Source: Symbiodinium natans | Taxonomy: Eukaryota; Sar; Dinophyceae; Suessiales; Symbiodiniaceae | DNA: 64,000 nt | Assembly: GCA_905221605.1 (NCBI GenBank) | Contig: CAJNDS010000546.1 | Coordinates: forward strand, 256,501-320,500 | Direction of reading: 5' to 3' | In this document: positions 12,114 through 52,215 of the stretch, in pieces | How the letters are laid out: each line of letters starts with the position of its first letter | Position numbering within the stretch: position 1 is the stretch's first letter | Program-made: the position numbers and the translations under genes | The notes under the pieces: generated by a model | Told to the model about the DNA's origin: nothing | The model's input: the letters and a program-made list of their open reading frames with translations, nothing else | The model's database searches: none

Positions 12114-12214
12114 GCGCCCCCCCCCACCCCCCCCCCCCCCCACCCCCCCCCCCACCCCCCCCCCCACCCCCCCCCCACCCCACCCCCCCCCCCACCCCCC
12201 CCCCCCCCCCCCCC
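12114..12214. repeat. 100-bp poly-C tract with scattered A
   Basis: Almost pure C from 12117, then straight into CCCTAAA. Similar C or G tracts of 14 bp or more: 3198-3217, 4767-4783, 18523-18549, 18790-18899, 19089-19106, 33054-33081, 36206-36225, 36308-36325, 43603-43646, 45915-45928, 47423-47438, 48659-48705, 49288-49306. Glycine- or proline-rich frames over them are not genes. Confidence 0.92.
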
Positions 12215-12599
12215 TAAACCCTAAACCCTAAACCCTAAACCCTAAACCCTAAACCCTAAACCCTAAGCCCTGAACTCCCAACTTGAGTTCTTGCATTGCC
12301 GAGGGAACGTGGTATCCTCGTCTGGGGTTCTGGGCTTTTTGTCACCCTAAACCCTAAACCCTGAACCCTGAACCCTAAACCCTAAGCCCTCAGCCCGAAA
12401 CCCTACCACTAGAAAACATCTGATACCCTTAGCATGGTTGCTGTGGGGGCTGCGGGTGACGAGTTGGTCTAGGCCCCGAAGGCCTTGGGGTTTAGGGTTT
12501 AGGGTTTAGGGTTTAGGGTTTAGGGTTTAGGGTTTAGGGTCCCCGTTAAACACCAACTACATACCCAAAGTGGGGTGAGTTGCCAAAGCCCTCTTCCCC

Positions 12600-12835
12600 C
12601 GAAGGGTCCCATGTACCTCATTCTGACATACTTGGGCCTGAAAGTCTCTCTATAGGAGACTAGGATGCCCAGTAGTGCCCTTATTCCCTTTTTTGGGGGC
12701 TCTAGGTTCCCCTATAAACCCCTTTAAGCAAAAAATGGCACCCTTTTTAATCCTAGGTTACTGGGCAACCTAGGAGATACTGTATACAGCCCAAGTATTC
12801 CAAACCCTAAGACCTTATTCAGGTACATGGACTTT
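12600..12835. mobile_element. MITE family III copy with a family VI element inside
   Basis: Ends GAAGGGTCCCATGTACCTCA and TTCAGGTACATGGAC. The middle (12668-12785) holds family VI text (TATTCCCTTTTTTGGGG, CAAAAAATGGCACCC, CCTAGGTTACTGGG), so one element is nested in the other. Confidence 0.65.
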
Positions 12836-13289
12836 GTCGTCCCCAAACCCTAAACCCTAAAGCCTAAACCCCTGGTCATTCATTAAATTGCGTCTACACC
12901 ATCATAGCAGCTTTCCCGTCTTAACTTTTTGTTGGCTTAACAGCCTTGAGCCCTGAGTTTGAACCACCCGAAACCCTAAGCCCGAAACCCACGCGGCTCA
13001 TCTCTGGGGCCCTCCCTTCATGCCACGTAAACCATTTAGAGGGCCTGTCGCATCTGTTGTGCCGTGCCTGGGAATCTGTCTTGATTTACGGGGTCCTTCC
13101 GCGACGTGCCGTACCTTAAACCCTAAACCTTATAAACCCTAAACCCTAGACCCTATACACCATAAATGAAGAGTCAACCATAGGCCCCACAGGGCTCAAC
13201 TAGTCTCCAGGGCCTGCATTATAAGCGGGCCCTGTGTTCATCATTGTTCATCCTTCCAGATATGTACTCCACCGAGTGTCACTAGATAA

Positions 13290-13480
13290 AGACGAGAACA
13301 GATCTAGGGTGTTGTGCGTGTAGGGCTCAGGGTATGCTTTTGATTGCGACGGTTGTTGTGATTATGGCTTTTTATGTTTGTCATGGTTGTTATGGCTACT
13401 ATGAAGATACGCATTTATGCGCCGCCATGTACATACGCATACCTATGAAGATGATGATGGTTATGAACAAGATTCAGCAA
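13290..13480 (+). other. Low-complexity GTTATGGTT-like spacer
   Basis: Pyrimidine/purine-rich triplet-like text (GACGGTTGTTGTGATTATGG, GATGATGATGGTTATGA). A longer similar stretch is at 37070-37330. No gene seen in either. Confidence 0.5.
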
Positions 13481-14100
13481 GCCCTAGCCCCAAACCCTAA
13501 ACCCTAAACCCCAAACCCTAAACCCCAAACCCTAAACCCCAAACTCTAAACCCTAAACCCTAAGTCCGAAACCCGAAACCCTAAACCCTGAACCCAAGGG
13601 GAGAAGGGTCAGGGCTTGCATAGGCTTGGCCATCCCGCCCCTGGAGCAGATCTTGAAAGTGGAGCCCTTCAAAGTACCTGGAGTTTAGGGTTTAGGGTTT
13701 AGGGTTTAGGGTTTAGGGTTTAGGGTTTAGGGTTTAGGGTTTAGGGTTAGATTTTTCAGGGTTTTAGAGGTTTTGGGGTTGAGGGAGCTTAGGGTTAAAG
13801 GGCTCTGCGGTCTTGCTATGCTCTCGGCACTTCGTTACCCTAAACCCTAAACCCTAAACCCTAAACCCTAAACCCTAAACCCTAAACCCTAAACCCTAAA
13901 CCCTAAACCCTAAACCCTGAACCCAAGGGGAGAAGGGTCAGGGCTTGCATAGATCCTCCAAGGGCTTCAGGGGAGCGGCAAATACTAAACCCTAAATTCT
14001 CAAGCCTAGTCCCGAGACCCTCAACCCTAGACCCTAGACCCTAGACCCTAAACGCTAAACCCTAAACCCTAAACCCTAAACCCTAAACCCTCAACCCTCA

Positions 14101-14188
14101 GCAAAGGACCCGCAGGAACTTGAATCGAAGGCGGTCTCTGCCGAAGTCGCGAGACGCCGCAAAGCATCCGAGAGGCTGTCGTGCCCCC
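14101..14188 (+). CDS. Exon-like island, unidentified
   Basis: After CTCAG, reads AKDPQELESKAVSAEVARRR then KASERLSC, between two CCCTAAA arrays. Charged helix. Confidence 0.4.
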
Positions 14189-15892
14189 CTAAACCCTAAA
14201 CCCTAAACCCTAAACCCCAAACCCTAAACCCTAAACCCTAAACCCTAAACCCCACACCCCAAAGCCGAATACTCGCAAGCCAAAAGGCCCTAAGCACCCC
14301 CAAATGTCCCAAAACCCGAAGACTAACTTCCGAAGCCCTGAATATTTACTCACGAAGCCCTAAATAACTTCGCTGCCAAGACTTGAAGTCCCGAGTCCTC
14401 AACCCTAAACCCTAAACCCCACACCCCTAAACCCTAAAACCTAAATCCCAAACTCAGCCCCGTGCCCTTAGGGTTTAGTTTAGGGTTCAGGGTCCTGATG
14501 CAACCAAAGAGAGACCCGAAATCTAGAGCAACTCACCCCATATGGGGATAGTTGTCTAATTCCTAACCCCGAAACCCTAAACCCTCAACCTAAATCAACT
14601 TGAACCAAGGGAAGTTACGTGGTGCCTTAGATACATGGGCCCTTGGGTTCTATGCCTACATTAGGGATGCAAAAGGGTCCCGCCCAACTAGGGATATCAA
14701 GGGCCCCAGGGCCTATGTAAGCCTTTTGGGGTCCAGATATTTGAAGCCCTAAACCCTAAACCCTAAACCCTAAACCCTAAACCCTAAACCCTAAACCACA
14801 TGTTGCACTTCAACCCTCAACCTACACCCAATTCACCTTTGCAGGCCAAAACCCTCACTCCTTAGGTCCCTTATATAATTCTTTCGCTCTTGTTTTTTCC
14901 TCTGCATCAGTCTACGTCCTTCTCTATCAAGTCTTTGTGCTATTAACCCCAAACCCCAAACGCTAAACCCGAAAGCCTAGAACCTAAACCCTAAACCCTA
15001 AACCTAAACCCTAAACCCCAAACCCTAAACCCTAAACCCTAAACTCCAAACCCCAAACCCCAAACCCTAAACCCTAAACCCTAAGCAAGCAAATCATCGC
15101 AGAATTGATTCCGCCCAGCTTGGGTCTCTTTTCTGGATGCTCTGGAAGCCACGTAGGATGAGCGATGCAGGGTGGTGCCTGCCATATACTCTGTTAAAGG
15201 TTCGCAACCCTGCAACCTACACCCCCATTCCTTTATACACTAAACCCTAAGCCCTAAGCCCTAAACCCTAAATCCTGCTGAGGTTGCATGGGTTCACCAT
15301 GATGCCCCATCTTGCTAGTCTTCTTTCGCAAAGCGCCCGAGTCCTTTCGGCCCTGCGAAAGCCAACAAGCCAGTCCCCCCTAACCCTAAACCCTAAACCC
15401 TAAACCCCAAACCCCAAACCCCAAACCCTCAACCCTAAACCCTAAACCCCAAAGCAGACACTTCCCTCAGACGTATGAGGCCCCCAAATGGGTAGATTGC
15501 GGGTTGAGGGGGAAGAATGTTCGCTAGGACCCAAAGTTGGCACTCGTTTCCGTTTATTACGGGGTTTAGGGTTTAGGGCTTAGGGTTTAGGGTTTAGGGT
15601 TTAGGGTTTAGGGCTTAGCTAGGGTGTAGGGTTACTAGGACAGAGTAGGCCCGTATTGCCTGTTTTTTGGGTTTAGGTTCGCCTGTAAGCCCCGTTTAAG
15701 TCCAAAAGGCTACCCTGTTTGTTCCTAGGTTGCTCTTGGCTCTAGTTAGAGAGGGGAGGGAGAACTATAATTCTGGGTCCCTGTACGAGGGTCGTTCTCT
15801 AAATTAGGGTGCCTTTTGGGCATCCTTATTTTAAGGGTGCCGTACTATACAGGACTCAAAAGTGGCCCCTAATTTAGGGAACTACCCAAGAA

Positions 15893-16028
15893 CAGTACTC
15901 GGCGGTTCGTGGCACTTAATACCCCAGTTGCAACTGTAGTCCTAGCCCCTGAAGTGCCCCAACCGTTACAATAGGGTGAAAAAAGTACAGTTGCAGTGTG
16001 TTCCTAAGTTCACTGAACCTGCAAGTAG
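15893..16028. mobile_element. MITE family IV copy
   Basis: Left GTACTCGGCGGTTCGTGGCA, right AGTTCACTGAACCTGCAAGT. The internal CCAGTTGCAACTGTAG and AGTACAGTTGCAGTG form an inner stem. Confidence 0.65.
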
Positions 16029-16360
16029 ACCCTAAATCCAAAAACCCTACACCCTAAGCCCCTGAACCCTGGGAAGGCGGGGTAGACGAATGGTGGGAGC
16101 TGGTTAGGGTTCAGGTTGTTGTTGGACTCGGGGGCATGGGGTTCAGGATAAGGTGCTCAGGGGCTTCGGGGTTTAGAGTACCCTAAACCCTAAACGCTAA
16201 ACATGCTTCGAGTCACCCTAATGAGCCCGAAACCCGAAAACCGTCTAGGGTTTAGGGTTTAGGGTTTCGGGTTTAGGGTTTAGGGTTTAGGGTTTAGCCT
16301 TAAGGGGCACCACCTTGTTCTTTGTTCAATGGGCGCCCAGCTGATATGCTAAGCATTCAG

Positions 16361-16430
16361 CTGGAGCTGTTTTCAAAGCCGGAAGATGGCAGCTTGGCCG
16401 GCTCTGACGCAGAAAAGGCCGCTCGATGTT
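16361..16430 (+). CDS. Exon-like island, unidentified
   Basis: Preceded by GCTAAGCATTCAG, which resembles a branch point plus acceptor. Reads LELFSKPEDGSLAGSDAEKA then ARCC, with a GT (GTGTTTAG) at the end. Confidence 0.4.
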
Positions 16431-17199
16431 GTGTTTAGGCTTTAGGTTTAGGGTTTAGGGTTTAGGGTTTAAGGCTTAGGGTTTAGGGTTTAGAATTTAG
16501 GGTTTAGGGCAGATCATGTTGAAGGGTTCTCGGGCTTAAGTCCAGAGCGTGACTTAGTAGCATGGCATGGGCCCAAACCCTTCAAGGGACTAAAGGAGGG
16601 ACCCTTATAAGGGGGTTTAGGGTTTAGGGGTTAGGGTTTAGGGTTTGGTGTTTAGGGTTTAGAGTTTAGAGTTTAGGGCTTAGGGTTTAGGGTTATATAG
16701 GGGCTACTGAGGTACATAGGTACTATGTAAGGTATATCTAGGGGTCATATAAGAGAAAAAGAGTAAGGGTCCCTTCTAGGGGTCCCTCCTTATACCTCTT
16801 ACATCCTAGACTTTGCGAAGCCCTCAACCAGAACTGAAGGCCCTACCCTAAACCTGAAACCCTAAGCCCTAAACCCTAAACCCTAAACCTGAAACCCTAA
16901 ACCCTAAACCTGAAACCCTAAGCCCTAGACCTTGTACCGCCACACCAAAGAGTCCCTAAGCTCTAAATTCTACGGCCGAAGACCGCGCATAGCCTACACC
17001 CTACGATCTGAAAGACGCAACGGGGCCGAAACCCCCCTCAACCTTAGGGGTTTAGGGTTTAGGGTTTAGGGTTTAGGGTTTAGGGTTTAGGGTTTAGGGT
17101 TTAGGGTTTAGGGTTAATTAGGGTTTAGGGTTTAGGGTTCAGGGTTTAGGGTTTGGGATTTGGTTGTTAGGGGTAAGGGCTCAGTGTTTTGGGCTTAGT

Positions 17200-17385
17200 G
17201 CCCAAAACCCCAAACCCCAAACCCCAAACCCAAAACCCCAAACAACAAACCCCAAACCCCAAACCCCAAACCCCAAACCCCAAACCCCAAACCCCAAACC
17301 CCAAACCCCAAACCCCAAACCCCAAACCCCAAACCCCAAACAAACCCTAAGCCCTAAACCCAAGGCCCAAACCCTAAACCCTAAA
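17200..17385 (+). repeat. CCCCAAA array
   Basis: About 20 CCCCAAA units with small breaks, then CCCTAAA-like units. Immediately follows an opposite-strand TTTAGGG array (17047-17160). Confidence 0.9.
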
Positions 17386-17566
17386 TCCTAAACCCGAACT
17401 AGCATCCCTCATTCTCCAAGAACCCCAAGAACCCGAAGCCCCAAATCCCCCTCCTAAGGATCCATGTACCTAAATGGGGGTTCAGGGTTTAGGGTTTAGG
17501 GTTTAGGGTTTAGGGTTTAGGGTTTAGGGTTTAGGGTTTAGGGTTTAGGGGTTGGGGGACTGAGCC

Positions 17567-17674
17567 GTAAGGGTCCATGTACCTATATAGGGAGTACTTG
17601 GGCCTGAACGTACCTCCTATACAGGGACTTTACGGGCCCAAGTATACAACAATGAGGTACATGGACCCTTAGGG
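17567..17674. mobile_element. MITE family III copy
   Basis: TAAGGGTCCATGTACCTATA ... AGGTACATGGACCCTTAGGG, with the internal GTACTTGGGCCTGAA and GGCCCAAGTATACAA stem. An adjacent partial copy of one end lies at 17457-17475. Confidence 0.82.
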
Positions 17675-18263
17675 TTACCTTTTGACTGTAAAACCCCCTA
17701 AACCCTAATCCCTAAACCTCCAAGAACCCTAAGGCCCGAAACCACAAGCCCGCTCCGTTTTTGAGTACCCTAAACCCCAAGTCCTAAACCCTTATCAACC
17801 CTCAACCTACAAGGGCCCTCCGTTTTTTTGAGTTTTCTGGCTTGCAGAGCTGATTTGTAGACTCGCAACATCGACAGAAGGGTGGACGCCATGCCGAAGC
17901 GTGGCTTTGCTTTTGAGTTATGAGGGTTTAGGGGTTAGGGTTTAGGGTTTAGGGCTAGGATCTAGGGTTTAGGGTTTAGGGTTTAGGGCTAGGGTTTAGG
18001 GTTGGGTTTAGGGCAAGGGTTTAGTGTTTAGGGTTATTGGGCTTTTGGGGGGTTTAGGATTTTGGGCTTAGGGTGTGCGATTTTGGGGCTTCGAGCCAAT
18101 GCTAAGCCTGCTAAACCCCCCTTCCCCCCGCCTCCCCCTGCACACTCCCAGCGAGCGACCATGAAAAGGGCCCCGAACAAGGCTCAACGAAGTGGAGGGC
18201 TTGGGGTTTAGGGTTTAGGGTTAATGAGGGTGGGAAAATGATGCCCTCCTAAACCTTAAGCCT

Positions 18264-18362
18264 AGGTAGGCCCTTGGGACATTTCATATACTTCCCTTCT
18301 GGGGTTCAAGAGGATCATATTCAGGAATACTTTTCAGAGGGTTTTAAGGGGCCATCCTAGAA
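18264..18362. mobile_element. Dispersed repeat family VIII
   Basis: CCCTTGGGACATTTCATATA ... TTCAAGAGGATCATATTCAG ... GTTTTAAGGGGCCATCCTAG. Sister copies at 5735-5836 and 54325-54420 align along the whole length. Confidence 0.78.
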
Positions 18363-18788
18363 ACCCTAAAAGCCATAAGGTTTCGAGCAGTAAGTGCTCC
18401 TGGCTAACGGTTGTAGGAGCCTCTACAGGTGGATCTACGTCATCCTTCTGGGTGTAGGTTCTCGGCGGCACGCGCAATAGGAAGCCTACTTCAAGGGTTA
18501 TGGAGGACTCCTGTCAAAGCGGCCCCCCCCCCCCCCCCCCCCCCCCCCACCCCCCGCCTCCCCTTGTTTTGAGCTGCTCTAAACCCTAAACCCCTAAACC
18601 CCTAAACCCCTAAACCCCTAAACCCCTAAACCCCTAAACCCCTAAACCCCTTAACCCCTAAACCCTAAACCCTAAACCGCCCGCACTTCCGTTGAGGCTG
18701 CTTGCCATTTCAGCCGGGTGAGATCAACTGCGGCCTCAACCTGTTCCTGCGGTTGACTTTGGCATACTTTTCCTAGTAGTTGCTGAAG

Positions 18789-18822
<34 letters not shown>

Positions 18823-19455
18823 CCCCCCCCCCCCCGCCCCCCCCCCCCGCCCCCCCAAGAAAAAATCAAAACCCCCCCCCCCCCCCCCCCCCCCCCCCCA
18901 CCCTCCCTAATAGGAAACTGAAATGTGTTTTTATAATTAGGGGGCGTTTTTATCCAAATGTCATGATGTCATGTAGGGTTGAAGAACCCTAAACCCTTAA
19001 CCCCAAGCCCTAAACCCTTAACCCTAGACCCCCAACCCTAAACCCTCTGAAGGTTTTATTGGTGTTGAGGGGTTTATTGGAGGCCTGAACCCCCCCCCCC
19101 CCCCCCAATTCGGAATAGGGTTTAAAAGGAGGGCTCGGTTTCGGGAGGATTTTCCGGAATGTTTTTTTATATTGGGGGGGGGGGGGGGGGGGGGCGTTTA
19201 GTAAAAGGGGGAAGGGATTAAAATGAAGAATAAATAGGTGAATAGAAATCATCCTCCGAACAAGGGCAATCGGGATTTTCATTTTCATTTTGTTGGCGGT
19301 TCTTAGGCAAATAGTAGGTTCGTCTTCCATGAGGCTTAAGGCCCTGTACAGCTTCCCTATGATCTAACCCCTTGCACGCTAAACCCTGAACTCTAACCCC
19401 TAAACATCCCTTACAAATCGCATGGTATATAAACCCCGTAAGTGCGATCCTACTC

Positions 19456-19562
19456 CTAAGGGTCCATGTACCTAAATAGGCAGTACTAGTGCCTTAAAGT
19501 ACCTCCCATATAGGGACTTACAGGCCCAAGCATACAAGAATGAGGTACCTGGACCCTTACGG
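19456..19562. mobile_element. MITE family III copy
   Basis: TAAGGGTCCATGTACCTAAA ... AGGTACCTGGACCCTTACGG, with the usual central CCTCCCATATAGGG. A few mismatches in the ends. Confidence 0.8.
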
Positions 19563-20392
19563 CTACAACTTACTTCGCCTTTAGGTGAACTTTAAACTTT
19601 TTGGGTTTCCTTATTTAGTAGAAATATTAAAGTTTAAACTTTTTCCCCTTGGTTATTGGAGAAGTAAGACAAAGTCCCACCCGAGGTTATGTCAGATCTC
19701 TGGTACCATGGTCGGCCTCATCGGGGCAATGACGAGCCCGGGCCAGCTTGGTGAAAGTCTGGCTTGGCTTGGGGTTAGGGTTTAGGGTTTAGGGTTTAGG
19801 GTTTAGGGTTTAGGGTTCAGGGTTCAGGGTTCAGGGTTCAGGGTTCAGGGTGTAGGGTTTAGGGTTTGCCACAATGGTCCATGCACCCGACTACTGTAGC
19901 TTACGTGGTCCGCGTACCTAAATGCGGAATACGTGAGTCTTGAAGATATGCTTATTCTGGGGTTTAGGGTTTTATGTTTAGGTGCCTCCACGGTTTAGGA
20001 TGCAAAACGTCCATACGCATCCCGGTCATCCGCGCGGCCTAAAGGCCACAAGAGCAGTTTAGTGTTAGGTCACAAGTCTTAACTCGACACGAAGGAAAGT
20101 CCTTGCCTTCACCAAGAAGCCCCAAACCAGGCTTTGAGGATTTTTCAACACATTAGGGTTTAGGATTTCGGGTTTAGGGTTTAGGGTTTAGGGTGATTCC
20201 CCTACCTAGTCGTAGTAGAGTAGGTAACCTTTAATCTAATCTTTTTGGGGTAGTATAGTCCCCTTATAATCCCAAATTAACCTGTAATTTCCCCAGGTTC
20301 CTGGACAACTAGGCCTACACACTAAACCCCAAGCCTCTAAATCAGGGTGTAGTAGGGTTTAGGGTTTCGGGGTTTTGGCGCCCAGACCCTAT

Positions 20393-20541
20393 AGACTTGG
20401 AGGTTCACAAACCTCATAACCCAACTATAAGCATGCGCGTAACGCCATTCTAAGCCACTTAAGAATACCCCAATCTGATGCTGCAAGTGGTTTAGAAGCG
20501 CACTTGGAATTGGTTCAGCAGTACCGTGAACCTCCCAGTAC
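20393..20541. mobile_element. MITE family IV copy
   Basis: AGACTTGGAGGTTCACAAAC at the left, GTACCGTGAACCTCCCAGTA at the right, with diverged middle. About 215 bp 5' of the first permease exon. Confidence 0.65.
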
Positions 20542-20755
20542 ATCCTGTCATTCCATTTCAACGATCCTCCATACCCAAAGCCCCCAACCCTAGACCTAAG
20601 GAAAAGTAGCGTCCTTTCAATGACCTCAAAACCCTGTAACCTTAAACCCTAACCCCTAAACCCGAAACCCTAGCCCCTAAACCCTAAACCCTATAAACCC
20701 TAAACCCCAAACCCTAAACCCGAAACCCTAAACTAAACCCTACCCTCAAGCCAAG

Positions 20756-48942
<28,187 letters not shown>

Positions 48943-49849
48943 CTTTTTTGGGTCTTAGGGTCTTAGGGTTTAGGGTTTAGGATGTATAGGGCTTGTAGGC
49001 TCCTGACACCGTCAAGCCGCTAGCCACACCCCTCCCCTACCCCTTCTCTGCAGGCTGGCCGGTTCACGCTTTTGGGTCCAGGTAAACCCTAAACCCTAAA
49101 CCCTAAACCCTAAACCCTAAACCCTAAACCCTAAACCCTAAGGTGGCCTTAGCAGGGTCATTTTGGGAATGTCTCGGACGAAAACGGCCCACCGTCAGCG
49201 AACCACTTGCATCCTTGGGTCGACAGGGTTTGGGGCTTAGGGTTAGGATTTAGGGTTTAGGGTTTAGGGTTTAGGGTTTAGGGTTCTCCCCCCCCCCCCC
49301 CCCCCCTCCCCACCCTCCCCTCCCTCTCCTTGTCTCCCCCTCTCCCCTCTCGGCTCGCCTAGCCTCCCCGCAGCCCCTTCATCCGAAGTCACACTGTTTC
49401 TCATCCTCGATTTCTACTTTATGTTGCATCCTTCGCTATCTTTGCGGCGATTTACACCCCACCCCCCCCTCCACTGTTCGGCATAATTCTCTGGTTACCT
49501 TTTTCGGTCTTTGGATAGGCTTCTGTTGCATAAGTTGATGGCTAGGTTTTTGTGGTTGATTGTAAGTGAAAGCTTGTGTGAAAGAACAGCAGCTGATATA
49601 AACACACATTCTCAAGCATTTCGTGATTTCTAGCCCTAAACCCTAAACCCTAAACCCTAAACCCTAAACCCTAAACCCAAAGAATGACCACCGTGGGAGC
49701 AATGGCTGCGAAGAAAGGGGTCTGTGGGAGCTGACAACCAACGAATGACACCGCGGTCGTACTTCCTCCAGCTCCAGCATGAGAGCCGAGGGTTTAGGGC
49801 TTAGGGTTTAGGGTTGAGAAGGTGCTGGTTGAGAGAGCTCAATGGCGCA

Positions 49850-50172
49850 GACATGGAGGAGATGAACGCGTTGACGCTTGAAGAGATGCCAAGTCTCACC
49901 AGAAGCTTGGTTCTCTCAAGAGCCAGTTATTCAATCTTACGGCTATGGTGCGTCTGATTGAAAAAGGACGGGCGGCCAAAGCTCTTCGTCTTCTCATGCT
50001 GCGGTCGATGTTCCTTCACCGTGTTCTACAACAAGGAGTTGAGAAGTTGTGCACAAAGTCCAACAGAAACGAAGGGCGCTCGTGATGATGGTCACTTGTT
50101 TTTCCCCGAGATTGTGTTTGACACAAAGCTTCGGTTGTTCAAAAGCGACCACTACGTAGGGCAAGTTGGAAC
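49850..50172 (+). pseudogene. Coding-like region with frame changes, unidentified
   Basis: Three consecutive frames look coded: 49850-49895 (GADMEEMNALTLEE), 49889-50085 (KLGSLKSQLFNLTAMVRLIE then KGRAAKALRLLMLRSMF) and about 50088-50165 (DDGHLFFPEIVFDTKLRLFK then SDHYVGQ). No array interrupts it, unlike other genic sequence here. Either a decayed gene fragment with two frameshifts or exons with very short introns. Confidence 0.35.
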
Positions 50173-50342
50173 ACCCCTAAACCCTAAACCCTAAACCCTA
50201 AGCCCTAAGCCCTAAACCCTAAACCCTAAACCCCTCAAAACACACCTTCGGCGCTGGAATCGCTGGTTTCCACGAGTCGGGGCAGGTGTTCATTCATTGA
50301 ATTGTAGTATATGAGCTTGGTGCTGGCATCGATATTTCCGTG

Positions 50343-50462
50343 AGCCGCCCAGAGACTCCAAAACCCCCTTAATTAAGGAATAGACCTTAAATTATACTAG
50401 GAACCCTAATATGATTTAAGGTATATTCCTTAATTAAGGGGTTTTGGAGTTTCTGGGCGGCT
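50343..50462. mobile_element. 120-bp foldback element
   Basis: Arms AGCCGCCCAGAGACTCCAAA ... and ... TTTGGAGTTTCTGGGCGGCT are near-perfect complements over about 50 bp, with CCTTAATTAAGGAATA in both arms. It sits between degenerate tandem units (GCTTGGTGCTGGCATCGAT / CTTAGTGCTGGAGTCGAC). Confidence 0.82.
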
Positions 50463-51264
50463 AGATGTTCATGAACTTGTAGTCTTAGTGCTGGAGTCGA
50501 CGTGTCCGTGAGCCGTCCGGATTTTCATTGATTTGCAGTGCAAGCTTAGTACTTCTGGATTTTCATAGTAGCGGTTTTGGGGCGGGCCTATCGCTTTTCC
50601 ACAGTTCCGGCACGAACATGATCTTTCATCTCCGCCTAGGGAAATCTCTACCCTAAACCCGAAACCCTGAACCCTGGTCGTTCATTGAAATCCTGGTACA
50701 GTACCTCAGACCTACTCGTTAGGGTTCAAAGCGCTGATGTTGTTTTTTAGTGTTCTTGAGGAGGGTTGAGGTGTTAGACTTCAGTGGTTCACTACAAAGT
50801 AGGGTTGGAGGGTTTGGGTTTCGTGTTTAGGGTCCAGTGTGTTAAAGGTGTTGAATCCCACACTTGTGCTACTCATGAGCCTTAATTACATTGTGCTTTT
50901 GTGGCGGTGGGACAGAAAGGAGTTGCTGGGTATGCGGCAGTTGGTTTGGGCCAACCTTGAGCGTTTATCATTTTAATAGGGTTTCGGGTTGGGGGGCAAG
51001 GGGTGGGGGTGTAATTCATGAGGGTTCCCATATGAGACGCGGTCAAAATCACGGCTTGCTTATTTCAGTAGAGGGGGTAGTTGTTGAGGCAAAACGCCGA
51101 GGATCGATAAGGGACGCGCTAACATGACAGAGGTATTTGATACACTAGCATAAAAGTGCGGTAGGTGACAAGCATGGGACATGATAGGGGTCGCGCAAAC
51201 TCAAAAACAACCAAGGCTTAAACAAGTAATTTAGACGCCGACTCATACATGTATACTAGAATAA

Positions 51265-51410
51265 CCCCCTAAACCCTATTCTAATCATCAAGGCTGCTAT
51301 ACTACAGAATAACCCCCTAAACCCTGAACCCTAAACCCTAAACCCTAAACCCTAAACCCTAAACCCTAAACCCTATTCTAATCATTAAGGCTGCTGAATT
51401 ACAGCCTTAT
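51265..51410 (+). repeat. Duplicated unit with array expanded in one copy
   Basis: Unit one: AGAATAACCCCCTAAACCCT followed by ATTCTAATCATCAAGGCTGC. Unit two has the same start and end, but about nine CCCTAAA/CCCTGAA units in place of one. Confidence 0.85.
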
Positions 51411-52215
51411 TCTGTCCTATTCGAGTTCTTGTCGGAGCAATTAGGAGACCCAGAGGCCTAAACGAGGTTAGGGGTCTAGGGTTTGGGGCCCTAAACTTCA
51501 AAGCTAAATCCTATACCCTAAATCCTAAACCCCAAACCCTAAATCCTAAACCCTAAACCCCAAACCCTAAACCCCAAACCCTAAACCCTAAACCCCAAAC
51601 CCTAAACCCTAAAAACCAAACCCCGTTTTCTGTCACCAGAGCACAGGTGGACCGGGCCTTGACGAGGCATCACAGCCACGTGCGCCACTGGGTGCCAACA
51701 GTTGGAAATGCTTTTGGGGTTTAGGGTTTGGGGTTTAGGGTTTAGAGTTTGGGGTTTAGGGTTTGGGGTTTGGGGTCTAGGGTTTGGGGTTAGGGTTTAG
51801 AGGTTTGGGACTCTCATATTTCCACGACGAACTCCTGAAAGAGCCCAGCACTACACCCGAAACCCTGGTTGCAAGTACTGCCGGGGCTATGAGAAAGCTA
51901 TACCTATAAGCCCTCCATTCCGTACACCCTAACGGTAACATCCCTAGAGGAAGGTGTCCCCGTTTCAGAAGGCTTTTGCCCACGCCAATGCGGACTCAGG
52001 AGCTTGGAACGCTTGGTGGGTTTACCCTAAACCCTAAACCCTAAACCCTAAACCCTAAACCCTAAACCCTAAACCCTAAACCCTAAACCCTAAACCCTAA
52101 ACTTCAGCGTCCCAGGCTTCGAAAGAACTGTGTTGCTGCAAACCCAAAAAAAAAGCCACGAAAGCATGGTAACTACCCTGAGGGTCCTTGTACTCATGCC
52201 TCATTACCATATGGG

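Larger units (their letters stand above)
9650..14000. repeat. Array and MITE stretch
   Basis: Arrays at 10265-10350, 10738-10925, 11174-11250, 11325-11420, 12205-12270, 12488-12540, 13490-13600, 13682-13746 and 13838-13920. Families III, IV, VI and IX are present. 11421-11633 is open for 70 codons but composed of AGTAG/GTAGT-like text; not called. Confidence 0.7.
17000..20755. repeat. Array, C-tract and MITE stretch upstream of the permease
   Basis: Arrays at 17047-17160, 17200-17385, 17478-17550, 18580-18680, 19770-19865, 20155-20195 and 20640-20740; C tracts at 18523, 18790-18899 and 19089; families III and IV and VIII. A possible exon at 19708-19770 (TMVGLIGAMTSPGQLG) is weak. The 5' end of the permease gene should lie here. 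Confidence 0.65.

Noticed and set aside
17164-17391. Open frames rich in NPKPQTLNPKP or GFRVWGLGF across the window
   Set aside because: They are translations of CCCCAAA/CCCTAAA arrays, whose 7-base unit gives a 21-base coding period without stops in some frames.
18672-18992. Polyglycine and polyproline frames, also at 11964-12167, 48554-48754 and 45271-45569
   Set aside because: They lie over C/G tracts or the CCCCCTAAA array and have no normal protein sequence beyond them.
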